NCBI GenBank assembly: GCA_013153795.1
Contig: JAADDV010000043.1
Span: 1-13,201, forward strand
Source of the DNA: Aquificota bacterium
Lineage (GTDB): Bacteria > Aquificota > Aquificia > Aquificales > Hydrogenothermaceae
Direction of reading: 5' to 3'
DNA length: 13,201 nucleotides
Below are positions 6,334 to 13,201 of this stretch, one piece after another. The translations under genes were made by a program, and so were the position numbers. Numbering within the stretch: the stretch's first letter is position 1; each line of letters begins with the position of its first letter. Below the pieces are notes generated by a model. It did not search any database. It saw nothing but the letters and a program-made list of their open reading frames with translations, and was not told where the DNA came from.

Positions 6334-6773
6334 CTTTTTAAAGTGTTTTTTTGAGCAAGTTTTCTTAAAAATTGGATTTGATAGTCTGTATGAGGATAAA
6401 ATCCTCTTTGCATTACTGTATGTAAAGCTTCATCATAAGGGACACCAGAATAAATAAGATACCCTGCTAAAAATGTTCCGCTTCTAGCCTGACCATATTT
6501 ACAGTGAACAACAACCTTTTTCCCTTCTTTTTTTAATTGGTCTATATATTCATAAACTGCTAAAAATTCTTCCTCAGGAATTGGGTCTGCCATAGAAAAA
6601 GGTATTCTTATAACTTCAAAACCTTCTTCCTTTTGTTTTTTTGCTATAAAGTTTCCGTATTCTCCTCCAAGAAGATTTATGACTGTGTTTATATTATTTT
6701 CTTTCCATTCTTTTAACTCCTGGGGCTCTGGAGCTCTACTTCCCCCGAGGAAATCCTCTATCCACCTAATCAT
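6330..6773 (-). CDS. Dual-specificity / tyrosine phosphatase-like protein
   Basis: A 147-residue cytoplasmic cysteine phosphatase of the compact DSP/PTP fold. The phosphate-binding loop CX5R is intact as H90-C-K-Y-G-Q-A-R97-S-G-T, giving nucleophile Cys91 and phosphate-binding Arg97. Asp63 in MADPIPEEEF is a plausible general acid at the expected distance upstream. The N-terminal strand INTVINLLGG fits the fold. The substrate could be a phosphoprotein, a phosphoinositol-like metabolite or a nucleotide; the loop does not decide this. The start has GGAGG at 6784-6780, six bases upstream. First gene of an operon with the unknown protein (ATGA overlap) and RidA, divergent from gltX across a gap of under 100 bases. 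Confidence 0.87.
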   Translation of the reverse strand: MIRWIEDFLGGSRAPEPQELKEWKENNINTVINLLGGEYGNFIAKKQKEEGFEVIRIPFSMADPIPEEEFLAVYEYIDQLKKEGKKVVVHCKYGQARSGTFLAGYLIYSGVPYDEALHTVMQRGFYPHTDYQIQFLRKLAQKNTLKR

Positions 6774-6812
6774 CCTAAGCCTCCTTTTTATTATTTATTT
6801 TTCGGCCATTGA

Positions 6813-6818
6813 TATAAT
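6813..6818 (+). promoter_or_regulatory. -10 box of probable gltX operon promoter
   Basis: A perfect TATAAT at 6813-6818 lies in the divergent gap between the phosphatase gene and gltX. The expected transcript start is near 6825, leaving a leader of about 45 bases before the preferred TTG start. The -35 region (about 6790-6795) is a poor match. The opposite strand is also A+T-rich here and must hold the phosphatase operon promoter, but no single candidate stands out for it. Confidence 0.45.
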
Positions 6819-6854
6819 AAATAGGAGAAAAATGAAAGAATTATGAAAAATATC

Positions 6855-6861
6855 AAGGAGG
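6855..6861 (+). promoter_or_regulatory. ribosome binding site that decides the gltX start
   Basis: AAGGAGG at 6855-6861 sits eight bases before the TTG at 6870-6872. The alternative ATG at 6843 lies upstream of this site and has only GGAG at 6824-6827, fifteen bases away. The TTG start gives the N-terminus M-V-R-V-R-F-A-P-S-P-T-G, as is usual for glutamyl-tRNA synthetases. Confidence 0.75.
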
Positions 6862-6869
6862 ATAATCTT

Positions 6870-8306
6870 TTGGTAAGAGTTAGATTTGCTCCAAGTCCAA
6901 CAGGGTATCTCCACTTAGGAAATGCAAGAACAGCTTTATTTAACTATGTTTATGCAAGGCATACAGGTGGAAAGCTTGTTTTAAGAATTGAGGATACAGA
7001 TAAGGAACGTTCAAAAAAAGAGTATGAAGAAATGCTTATTGATGATTTAAAGTGGCTTGGTATAGAGTGGGATGAAGGACCCGATGTAGGAGGAGATTAT
7101 GGTCCATATAGACAGTCAGAAAGAACAGATATATATAATCAGTATTTAGAAAAACTTAAAGAAAGTGGTCATGTTTACAAATGCTATTGCACTCCTGAAG
7201 AGTTAGAAGAGGAAAGAAAAAAAGCTTTAGCAGAAGGAAGACCCCCTAGATACAGTGGAAAATGTAGAAATCTTTCTTTAGAGGAGCAGAAAAAACTTGA
7301 AGAGCAGGGAATTCCTTATGTTTGGCGCTTTAGAGTTCCTGATGGAGAAACAATAGTTTTTGAGGATTTAATAAAGGGAACTGTTGAGATAAATGTTAAT
7401 GAATTTGGAGATTTTGTAATTATCAGGTCTGATGGCTCTCCTGTTTATAACTTTGTTGTTGTAGTTGATGATGCTTTAATGAAAATAACCCATGTTATAA
7501 GAGGAGAAGACCATCTTTCTAATACGCCAAAACAGATTCTTATATACAGAGCATTAGGTTTTCAAGAGCCAAAATTTGCCCATCTTCCTATTATCCTTGG
7601 AGAAGATAAAAGTAAACTTTCTAAAAGGCATGGTGCTGTTTCTGTAAGGGCATTTAGAGATGATGGCTATGTTTCTGAAGCTATGTTTAACGGTCTTATG
7701 CTTTTAGGATGGCATCCAAAGAGAGACTCAGAGGTTATTTCAAAAGAAGAGATTATTCAGGAATTTGATATAGAAGATGTCCATAATGCCCCTGCTGTTT
7801 TTGATAGAGCGAAATTAAAGTGGCTAAATGGGGTGTATATAAGAGAGATTTTAGACCTAGAAGACCTTACAAGAAGAGCTATTCCTTTTTTTGAAAAATT
7901 TGGGTATAAGGCAGATTTTGAATACTACAAAAAAGTTATGGAAGCTATAAGGGATAGTTTAGAAACTCTTATGGATATTGGAGAAAGGGCAAGGCCATTC
8001 TTTATAGATAATTTTCCATATGATGAAGATGCAAAATCTTTCCTTGAAGATGAAACAGGATATAAAGTTGTTCAGCTTTTCTATGAGAAAGTTAAACAGC
8101 TTGATAATATAACAAAAGAAGACTTTAAAAAGATTACAAAAGAGATTCAAAAAGAGCTTAAAGTAAAAGGAAAAGGACTTTTTATGCCTATTAGAGTTGC
8201 TTTAACAGGAAAAACATCAGGAGTTGATATTGCTACTCTTGTAGAAGTTATAGGAAAAGATAGGGTTCTCCATAGATTAGAAAGAGCATTGGAGTATTTT
8301 GGGTAA
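6870..8306 (+). CDS. gltX: Glutamyl-tRNA synthetase
   Basis: Class I aminoacyl-tRNA synthetase charging tRNA-Glu. In relatives lacking GlnRS it also charges tRNA-Gln for later amidation; whether this one is non-discriminating cannot be read from sequence. I place the start at TTG 6870 (478 residues) rather than ATG 6843 (487), because AAGGAGG lies eight bases upstream and the protein then begins at the family's normal position. Motifs (numbering from TTG) are FAPSPTG with HLGN (HIGH motif, about 6-18) and KLSKRHG (KMSKS motif, 249-255). Three zinc-type cysteines are Cys105, Cys107 and Cys132, with the CxC-25-C spacing of E. coli GluRS, but the fourth ligand (His in E. coli) is Asn134. The C-terminal anticodon-binding helical domain ends with ALTGKTSG and a final RLERALEYFG. 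First gene of a tightly packed operon; its stop overlaps the next start. Confidence 0.96.
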   Translation: MVRVRFAPSPTGYLHLGNARTALFNYVYARHTGGKLVLRIEDTDKERSKKEYEEMLIDDLKWLGIEWDEGPDVGGDYGPYRQSERTDIYNQYLEKLKESGHVYKCYCTPEELEEERKKALAEGRPPRYSGKCRNLSLEEQKKLEEQGIPYVWRFRVPDGETIVFEDLIKGTVEINVNEFGDFVIIRSDGSPVYNFVVVVDDALMKITHVIRGEDHLSNTPKQILIYRALGFQEPKFAHLPIILGEDKSKLSKRHGAVSVRAFRDDGYVSEAMFNGLMLLGWHPKRDSEVISKEEIIQEFDIEDVHNAPAVFDRAKLKWLNGVYIREILDLEDLTRRAIPFFEKFGYKADFEYYKKVMEAIRDSLETLMDIGERARPFFIDNFPYDEDAKSFLEDETGYKVVQLFYEKVKQLDNITKEDFKKITKEIQKELKVKGKGLFMPIRVALTGKTSGVDIATLVEVIGKDRVLHRLERALEYFG

Positions 8307-9537
8307 AAAGATGAGATTTTTGTATGATATCTTGGGGATAATTTTTATCCCCGTTTTTTCTTTTTTTAGCAAGAAAAAAGGATACAGTGTAGATTTAAAG
8401 GAAAGACTTGTTTTCCAAAAACCAAAAATAAAAAATCCTGTATGGTTTCATTGTGCCAGTGTTGGAGAGCTTAATGTTGCAAAACCATTAATAAAAGAAG
8501 TTTTAAAAGAAAAACCTGTTTTAATAACAGTTTTTTCCCCTAGAGGAAAATCATACGCTAAAAAGCTTTTTCCAGAAGCAGAAGTAAGAGCTATCCCTTT
8601 TGATATTTCTTTTTTAATAAAAAGATTTTTAAAAAAATATTGTCCTGAAGTTCTTATTCTTGTAGAAGGGGAGTTTTGGTATAATCTTATTACTCAAACA
8701 AAATCTTTTTCAAAGATTGTTTCTGTTAATACACGTATATCTCCAAAAAGTTTTAAAAAATATATGAAATATTCCTTTTTTTATAGAAAAATTTTTGATA
8801 GTATTGACCTTTTTCTAGTAAGGTCTGAGCAAGATATTTCTTTTTTGAAAAAACTTGTTAAAGATAAAAAAAAGATAGTTTTATGTGGAGATTTAAAGCT
8901 TGTTTCTTCTATTCCTGAAAAAGAAGTTTTTTTAAAAACTAACGGCAAACCTATTATTGTTGCAGGAAGTACTCATTTTCCTGAAGAAAGTATTCTTTTT
9001 TCTGTGTTAAAAAAAATAAAAAAAGATTATCCTGATATATCCCTTGTTATTGCACCACGTCATTTAGAAAGGGTTAAAGATATATCTCTTACTGCAGAAA
9101 AATTTGGTTTTTCTTATTCTTTTAGAAGTCAAACAGATTCTATAAATACAGACATTTATATAGTAGATACTCTAGGAGAGCTTTCAGGTTTATATAAATA
9201 TGCTAAAGTTGTTTTTGTAGGTGGCACTTTTGTCCCTATTGGTGGCCATAATATTTTAGAACCAGCCCTTTTAAATAAACCTGTAATTATAGGAAAATTC
9301 TTTGAAAAAATAAAAAACATGTATTCTTTTCTTCACAAAAAAGGAGCTGTTGTCGCAGTTTCATCAGAGGAAGAGTTAGAAAGCTGGATAAGAAAAGCTT
9401 TAGAAGGAGACTTTAAACCAAAGATAGATTTAACAAAAGAGCAGGAAAAAGTTTTATCTTGTTATACTGAAAAAATAAAACATTTATGGAGAGGAAATGA
9501 ACCAGATAAAGCTTGCAAAACAGTTTTATATCGATGA
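8299..9537 (+). CDS. waaA: 3-deoxy-D-manno-octulosonic acid (Kdo) transferase
   Basis: GT30-family glycosyltransferase that transfers Kdo from CMP-Kdo to lipid A precursor at the cytoplasmic face of the inner membrane; its presence implies an LPS-type outer membrane. A hydrophobic N-terminal anchor (about 6-23) precedes the N-terminal Rossmann domain with CASVGE (52-57; Glu57 matches the catalytic base known in Aquifex aeolicus WaaA). EGEFWYN (123-129) replaces the commoner ETE-W-PN, and VNTRIS follows. The C-terminal domain carries GSTH (223-226), APRH (252-255) and GGHNILEPA (315-323). Length 412 is normal. The start is uncertain: TTG 8299 has GGAG only four bases upstream and overlaps gltX by eight bases, while ATG 8311 is in frame four codons later. 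The 3' end overlaps the next gene by 41 bases. How many Kdo residues it adds cannot be told. Confidence 0.94.
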   Translation: MGKKMRFLYDILGIIFIPVFSFFSKKKGYSVDLKERLVFQKPKIKNPVWFHCASVGELNVAKPLIKEVLKEKPVLITVFSPRGKSYAKKLFPEAEVRAIPFDISFLIKRFLKKYCPEVLILVEGEFWYNLITQTKSFSKIVSVNTRISPKSFKKYMKYSFFYRKIFDSIDLFLVRSEQDISFLKKLVKDKKKIVLCGDLKLVSSIPEKEVFLKTNGKPIIVAGSTHFPEESILFSVLKKIKKDYPDISLVIAPRHLERVKDISLTAEKFGFSYSFRSQTDSINTDIYIVDTLGELSGLYKYAKVVFVGGTFVPIGGHNILEPALLNKPVIIGKFFEKIKNMYSFLHKKGAVVAVSSEEELESWIRKALEGDFKPKIDLTKEQEKVLSCYTEKIKHLWRGNEPDKACKTVLYR

Positions 9538-10579
9538 GATGAATGATTTTTTTACATATACAGAAATAGCAAAAAGTGTAAAAGATACACAGCTAAAAAA
9601 TGTGCTGTTAAAAATAGCAAAAATGGAAGAAGAACATGCTTCTTTTTGGAAAGAGTTTTTAGAAAAAAGAGGAGAAACTGTTCCTGAAGTTTCTGTCAAT
9701 AAACTAAAAATTAGGTTTTTACAGATAATAGCAAAATTTATAAATCCTGTTCTTGTTATTTCTTTTTTGGAAATTGGAGAAGCTTCAGCTTTCCAAAAAT
9801 ATTATAAATTTTTAAAGGAAGCAGATTTATCAGAAGAAGAAAAGCAATTTTTAAAAAAAATAATCCTTGATGAAATAGAACACGAAACAATTTTTGCTAA
9901 AAAAACTGAAAATACAGGTATATCAAATATTAGAGATTTCGTTTTAGGAATGAATGATGGACTTGTTGAGATTCTTGGCGTTGTAACCGGACTTTCAGCT
10001 GTTTATATGAATAATCCTTTTGTTGTTGCTATTTCTGGGCTTATTGTTGGTGTTGCTGGCGCTTTATCAATGGGAATAGGTGCTTTTATATCTGTTCGCT
10101 CTCAAAGACAGGTTAATGAAGCTATAAGAGAAAAACTCCAAATTATATTTGATATTGCTCCAGAAAGAGCTATAGAAGAGTTTAAAGAAAAACTTCTTGA
10201 AACAGGTATTCCTGAAGATTTAGCTGAAGAGATTAGTAAAAAACTTGGAACAAACAAAGAAGCTATAAAGAAACTTCTTATTAAAGAGACAAATGAAAAC
10301 GAAATTGTTTCAGGACTTTTTACTGGATTTGCATATATCTTTGGAGTTTTCTTTCCTGTGCTTCCTTATTTTATAGCTCCATCTTCTTTAATAGCTCTCC
10401 CGTTTTCCATTTTGTTTGCAGGTCTTGCTCTTGCTATTGTAGCAACAATAATAGCAACTTTATCTGGAATAAGTATAAAAAAGAAAATAATGGAGATGGT
10501 TTTTTCAGCGTTTTTTGCAGCTGGAGTTTCTTATCTGTTTGGTTCTTTAATGCAAAATCTTTTTGGAATAAATATATAA
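9497..10579 (+). CDS. mbfA: Ferritin-like / VIT1-CCC1 fusion, MbfA-type iron exporter
   Basis: A 360-residue inner-membrane protein joining an N-terminal diiron ferritin-like (rubrerythrin) domain to a VIT1/CCC1 iron-transport domain. The diiron domain (about 1-135) shows two matching halves: Glu14 with Tyr21 then E44-x-x-H47, and Glu95 with Tyr102 then E126-x-x-H129. The VIT1 part begins at DFVLGMNDGLVEILGVVTGLSA (147 onward), continues with GALSMGIGAFISVRSQ, a soluble helical insert (about 203-270), and three further membrane segments. In alpha-proteobacteria MbfA exports iron and protects against iron/peroxide stress; the same role is inferred here. The start at 9497 is inside waaA (41-base overlap). 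It is chosen because GGAG lies five bases upstream and the ligand Glu14 would be lost from a start at Met15 (9539). Located between waaA and a secreted cyclophilin. Confidence 0.85.
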   Translation: MNQIKLAKQFYIDEMNDFFTYTEIAKSVKDTQLKNVLLKIAKMEEEHASFWKEFLEKRGETVPEVSVNKLKIRFLQIIAKFINPVLVISFLEIGEASAFQKYYKFLKEADLSEEEKQFLKKIILDEIEHETIFAKKTENTGISNIRDFVLGMNDGLVEILGVVTGLSAVYMNNPFVVAISGLIVGVAGALSMGIGAFISVRSQRQVNEAIREKLQIIFDIAPERAIEEFKEKLLETGIPEDLAEEISKKLGTNKEAIKKLLIKETNENEIVSGLFTGFAYIFGVFFPVLPYFIAPSSLIALPFSILFAGLALAIVATIIATLSGISIKKKIMEMVFSAFFAAGVSYLFGSLMQNLFGINI

Positions 10580-10592
10580 AGGAGGTTTAAAT

Positions 10593-11195
10593 ATGAAGAA
10601 CAAATTTTTTACTGGTTTACTAGTATTTTTCTTGTTTATTTTTTCTTCTTTTGCTAAAGAAAAAAACCCTGTTGTTTTGATTAAAACAAATATGGGAGAC
10701 ATCTATGTAGAGCTCTATCCAGATAAAGCTCCTAAGACAGTAGAAAATTTTCTAAAGTATGTGAAAGATGGTTTTTACAACGGGCTTATTTTCCATAGGG
10801 TTATTCCAAATTTTGTTATCCAGGGAGGAGGTTTTTATCCAGATATGAAACCTAAAAAGCCTACGTATCCTCCTGTTGAGAATGAATCGAATAATGGTCT
10901 TTCAAATCTTAGAGGAACTATCGCTATGGCAAGGACTATGAATCCCCACAGCGCAACATCCCAGTTTTATATAAATCTTAGAGACAATACTTTTTTAGAT
11001 TATGGAAAAACTCCTCAAAAATGGGGATACACAGTTTTTGGAAAAGTTATAAAAGGTATGGATGTAGTCGATAAAATTTCTCAGGTAAAAACCCATACAG
11101 TAGGATATTTCAGAGATGTTCCTGTTGAGCCTGTTATTATAGAGAAAGTGGAGATTATAAAAGAAATAAAGGACAACAAAAAATCTGAAAAATAA
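10593..11195 (+). CDS. ppiA: Secreted cyclophilin-type peptidyl-prolyl cis-trans isomerase
   Basis: A 200-residue PPIase that catalyses prolyl cis-trans isomerisation, probably in the periplasm. Residues 1-21 form a signal peptide (Lys2/Lys4, a Phe/Leu-rich core, then SSFA before Lys22), so cleavage after Ala21 is likely. No lipobox Cys is seen. The cyclophilin domain runs from about 27 to 188. It includes F68-H-R-V-I with catalytic Arg69 inside the HR pair, FVIQGGG (75-81), TIAMAR, SATSQFYIN with Gln124, and FG-V-GMDVVDKI. The tail is Lys/Glu-rich. A strong AAGGAGG site at 10579-10585 sits seven bases before the ATG, starting at the last base of the upstream stop. Last gene of the gltX-waaA-mbfA-ppiA run. 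A shared hairpin lies immediately after the stop. Confidence 0.93.
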   Translation: MKNKFFTGLLVFFLFIFSSFAKEKNPVVLIKTNMGDIYVELYPDKAPKTVENFLKYVKDGFYNGLIFHRVIPNFVIQGGGFYPDMKPKKPTYPPVENESNNGLSNLRGTIAMARTMNPHSATSQFYINLRDNTFLDYGKTPQKWGYTVFGKVIKGMDVVDKISQVKTHTVGYFRDVPVEPVIIEKVEIIKEIKDNKKSEK

Positions 11196-11220
11196 AAAGC
11201 CAGGTCTTAACCTGGCTTTT
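11195..11220. terminator. bidirectional intrinsic terminator between ppiA and thrS
   Basis: AAAAGCCAGGT (11195-11205) and ACCTGGCTTTT (11210-11220) form a perfect 11-bp stem with a four-base loop. In the - direction the stem is followed by an extended T-rich run (TTTTTATTTTT), making it a strong terminator for thrS. In the + direction the T run is only four bases, so it is weaker for ppiA. The stem starts on the last base of the ppiA stop and reaches into the thrS stop codon, so the two stop codons bracket the hairpin. Confidence 0.88.
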
Positions 11221-13159
11221 AAAGTTCTAAGGATTTTTCTTCTATAATTTTTTTAGCCCTTTGGATAAACTCATCTACAGGCATAGCACCTATATTTCCT
11301 TTTTTCTTTGTTCTAACAGCTACTGTTTTGCTTTCAGCCTCTTTATCTCCTACAACAAGCATATAAGGGATTTTTTGAAGTTCTGCATCCCTGATTTTTT
11401 TGTTCATTCTTTCATTTCTTTCATCGGTTTCTACTCTAAGACCAGCTTCTTTAAGTTTTGTTTCTATCTCTTTTGCATATGGGATATGGGTATCTGCAAT
11501 TGGTATTATCTTTGCTTGGACAGGAGAAAGCCATAAAGGAAGCTGTCCTGCATAATGCTCCAGTAAAACACCTATAAATCTTTCAATTGAGCCAAATATA
11601 GCCCTGTGTATCATATAAGGTCTGTGTCTTTTGTTGTCTTCTCCTATGTAATACATATCAAATCTTTCAGGAAGGTTAAAATCAAACTGAACTGTTGAAC
11701 ACTGCCACATTCTACCAATTGCATCTTTTATCTTTACATCTATTTTAGGTCCATAAAAGGCTCCGCCACCTTCATCAATCTCATATGTGAGACCTACACT
11801 TTCTATAGCTTTTCTTAGTGAGTCTGTGGCAACTTCCCACATTTTATCATCACCGACGGACTTTTCAGGTCTTGTAGAAAGGAATATCTGAAACTCATCA
11901 AATCCATAGCTTTTTAAAGTATCTAAAATAAGCTCTAAAACCCCTTTTATCTCCTCTTCTACCTGGTCTTCCCTACAGATAATATGGGCATCGTCCTGGG
12001 TAAAACCTCTAACCCTCATAAGTCCATGTAAAACACCGCTTCTTTCGTATCTATAAACAGTCCCAAGTTCTGCAAGTCTTATAGGAAGTTCTTTGTAAGA
12101 CCTTTGTCTAGATTTGTAAATCTCAACGTGAAATGGACAATTCATAGGCTTTACAAAATATCCTTCATCTTCTATCTGCATTTCTGGAAACATATTTTCC
12201 CTGTAAAAGTCCACGTGCCCACTTGTTTTCCAGAGCTGCTCTTTACCTACATGGGGAGTATAAACAAGCTGATAACCTCTTTTTATATGCTCCTGTTTCC
12301 ATGCATTTTCTATCTCATTTCTTATTACTGCACCCTTTGGAAGCCATAAGGCAAGACCACCGCCAACTTCATCTGTAATCATAAATAGCTCAAGTTCTTT
12401 TCCAAGTTTTCTGTGGTCTCTTTTCTTAGCTTCCTCAAGCATATTCATGTATTTTTTTAGCTCTTTTTCTGTCCAAAAGGCTACTCCATAAATCCTCTGA
12501 AGCATTGGATTTCCTTCTTTCCCTCTCCAGTATGCTCCTGCAAGAGATATAAGCTTAAAAGCCCCAGCTTCACCTGTTGAAGGAATATGAGGGCCTCTGC
12601 AAAGGTCTACAAAATCACACTGGGTATAAACAGATATAGGCTCTCCTCCAGGTATTTGATGTTTGATAATATCTATTTTGTAAATCTCCCTTTTCTTTTC
12701 AAAAAGTTCTATTGCTTCTTCCCTTGGAAGTTCCTTTCTCTCAACTGGGCAGTTTCTTTTAATGATTTCTTTCATTTTCTCTTCAATAACAGGAAGGTCT
12801 TCTTCAGTAAGTCTTTTTCCTTCTATTTCCACATCATAGTAAAAGCCATGTTCTGTTGTTGGTCCTATTCCAAGATGAACATTTTCATCTCCATAAAGCT
12901 CTTTTAAAGCCTGTGCCATTATATGAGCTAAAGAGTGTCTTAAAAGCTCAAGACTTTCAGGGTCTTTTTTGGTTATAAATCTAAGCTCACCGCTTTCCCT
13001 TATAGGAGTATGGATATCTATTACTTTCCCGTTTAAAACTCCTCCTATTACTCCTTTTATTTTTTTTCCTTCCCCTTCAAGGGCTTGAATAATTTCTTTT
13101 ATAGTAATTCCATCTTCAAATTCATATTCGCCAAACCTATTTATATTTAGTTTTAGCAT
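11219..13159 (-). CDS. thrS: Threonyl-tRNA synthetase
   Basis: A 646-residue class II aminoacyl-tRNA synthetase charging tRNA-Thr; full length for bacterial ThrRS. Domains are: TGS domain (about 1-62); editing domain with H75-x-x-x-H79 and C187-R-G-P-H191, which removes Ser mischarged onto tRNA-Thr; catalytic core (about 245-535); and the C-terminal anticodon-binding domain (about 545-640). The catalytic zinc ligands Cys341 (MNCPFH), His392 (DDAH) and His518 (MIHR) keep the exact spacing of E. coli Cys334/His385/His511. Motif 2 is visible at YRYERSGVLHGLMRVRGFTQ-like residues 369-388. AAGGAGG at 13176-13170, ten bases before the ATG, supports the start. Convergent with ppiA and ends in the shared hairpin. 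No T-box-like leader can be judged because only 42 bases upstream are in the window. Confidence 0.97.
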   Translation of the reverse strand: MLKLNINRFGEYEFEDGITIKEIIQALEGEGKKIKGVIGGVLNGKVIDIHTPIRESGELRFITKKDPESLELLRHSLAHIMAQALKELYGDENVHLGIGPTTEHGFYYDVEIEGKRLTEEDLPVIEEKMKEIIKRNCPVERKELPREEAIELFEKKREIYKIDIIKHQIPGGEPISVYTQCDFVDLCRGPHIPSTGEAGAFKLISLAGAYWRGKEGNPMLQRIYGVAFWTEKELKKYMNMLEEAKKRDHRKLGKELELFMITDEVGGGLALWLPKGAVIRNEIENAWKQEHIKRGYQLVYTPHVGKEQLWKTSGHVDFYRENMFPEMQIEDEGYFVKPMNCPFHVEIYKSRQRSYKELPIRLAELGTVYRYERSGVLHGLMRVRGFTQDDAHIICREDQVEEEIKGVLELILDTLKSYGFDEFQIFLSTRPEKSVGDDKMWEVATDSLRKAIESVGLTYEIDEGGGAFYGPKIDVKIKDAIGRMWQCSTVQFDFNLPERFDMYYIGEDNKRHRPYMIHRAIFGSIERFIGVLLEHYAGQLPLWLSPVQAKIIPIADTHIPYAKEIETKLKEAGLRVETDERNERMNKKIRDAELQKIPYMLVVGDKEAESKTVAVRTKKKGNIGAMPVDEFIQRAKKIIEEKSLEL

Positions 13160-13195
13160 AGATAATTTTCCTCCTTAGTGTTGTAAAACATAAAT

Positions 13196-13201
13196 TTTAT
13201 A
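13196..13201 (-). promoter_or_regulatory. possible -10 box for thrS at the right edge
   Basis: TATAAA reads on the - strand from the last base of the window, about 37 bases before the thrS ATG, a plausible distance for a -10 box. Any -35 box would lie outside the window, so this cannot be confirmed. Confidence 0.25.

Noticed and set aside
11261..12907. Several + strand open frames within thrS
   Set aside because: Antisense shadows of a clearly conserved gene, with no ribosome binding sites and Phe/Tyr/Cys-rich composition typical of reversed A+T-rich coding DNA.

Overview
The window looks like chromosomal DNA from a thermophilic, Gram-negative, autotrophic bacterium, most likely of the Aquificota (Hydrogenothermaceae type, e.g. 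Sulfurihydrogenibium or Persephonella relatives). This is inferred from four things. The coding DNA is very A+T-rich, uses mostly AGA and ATA codons, and encodes Lys/Glu/Ile-rich proteins. The single tRNA gene is about 67% G+C (62 of 93 bases), as expected where growth is hot. A Kdo transferase implies LPS. A stand-alone biotin-dependent carboxyltransferase subunit of the pyruvate/2-oxoglutarate carboxylase type is present. I could not run a database search, so the family-level placement is tentative.

Left part (1-2269, + strand): a large multi-span MscS-type mechanosensitive channel whose gene runs in from outside the window, followed by a small AhpD-like carboxymuconolactone-decarboxylase-family protein with a complete Glu-Cys-Cys-His relay. 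Middle part (2244-6773, all on the - strand, read right to left): a phosphatase / unknown helical protein / RidA operon (6773-5565); a biotinylated carboxyltransferase with its own promoter (5456-3615); tRNA-Ser(GCU) with its own promoter (3572-3480); and an rpsU-yqeY-cvpA-like operon (3363-2244) behind a good sigma-70-like promoter. The last gene of that operon converges on, and overlaps, the AhpD-like gene.

Right part (6774-11195, + strand): a tightly packed set of gltX, waaA (Kdo transferase), a ferritin-like/VIT1 fusion of the MbfA iron-exporter type, and a secreted cyclophilin. It ends in a hairpin shared with the convergent thrS gene (13159-11219, - strand), whose start lies just inside the right edge.

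Most of the window is core cell machinery: translation (tRNA-Ser, GluRS, ThrRS, S21, YqeY), envelope (WaaA, MscS, CvpA-like, periplasmic PPIase), central carbon fixation, metabolite repair (RidA), and iron/redox handling (MbfA-like, AhpD-like). I see no CRISPR array, insertion sequence, prophage or toxin-antitoxin pair, and no strong sign of a new defence or mobile system. Points worth a second look are: a better TTG start for gltX; the MscS gene being open at the window edge; atypical active-site residues in the carboxyltransferase; a palindrome built over the tRNA-Ser promoter; the unknown 130-residue protein locked between a phosphatase and RidA; and the ferritin-VIT fusion overlapping waaA.
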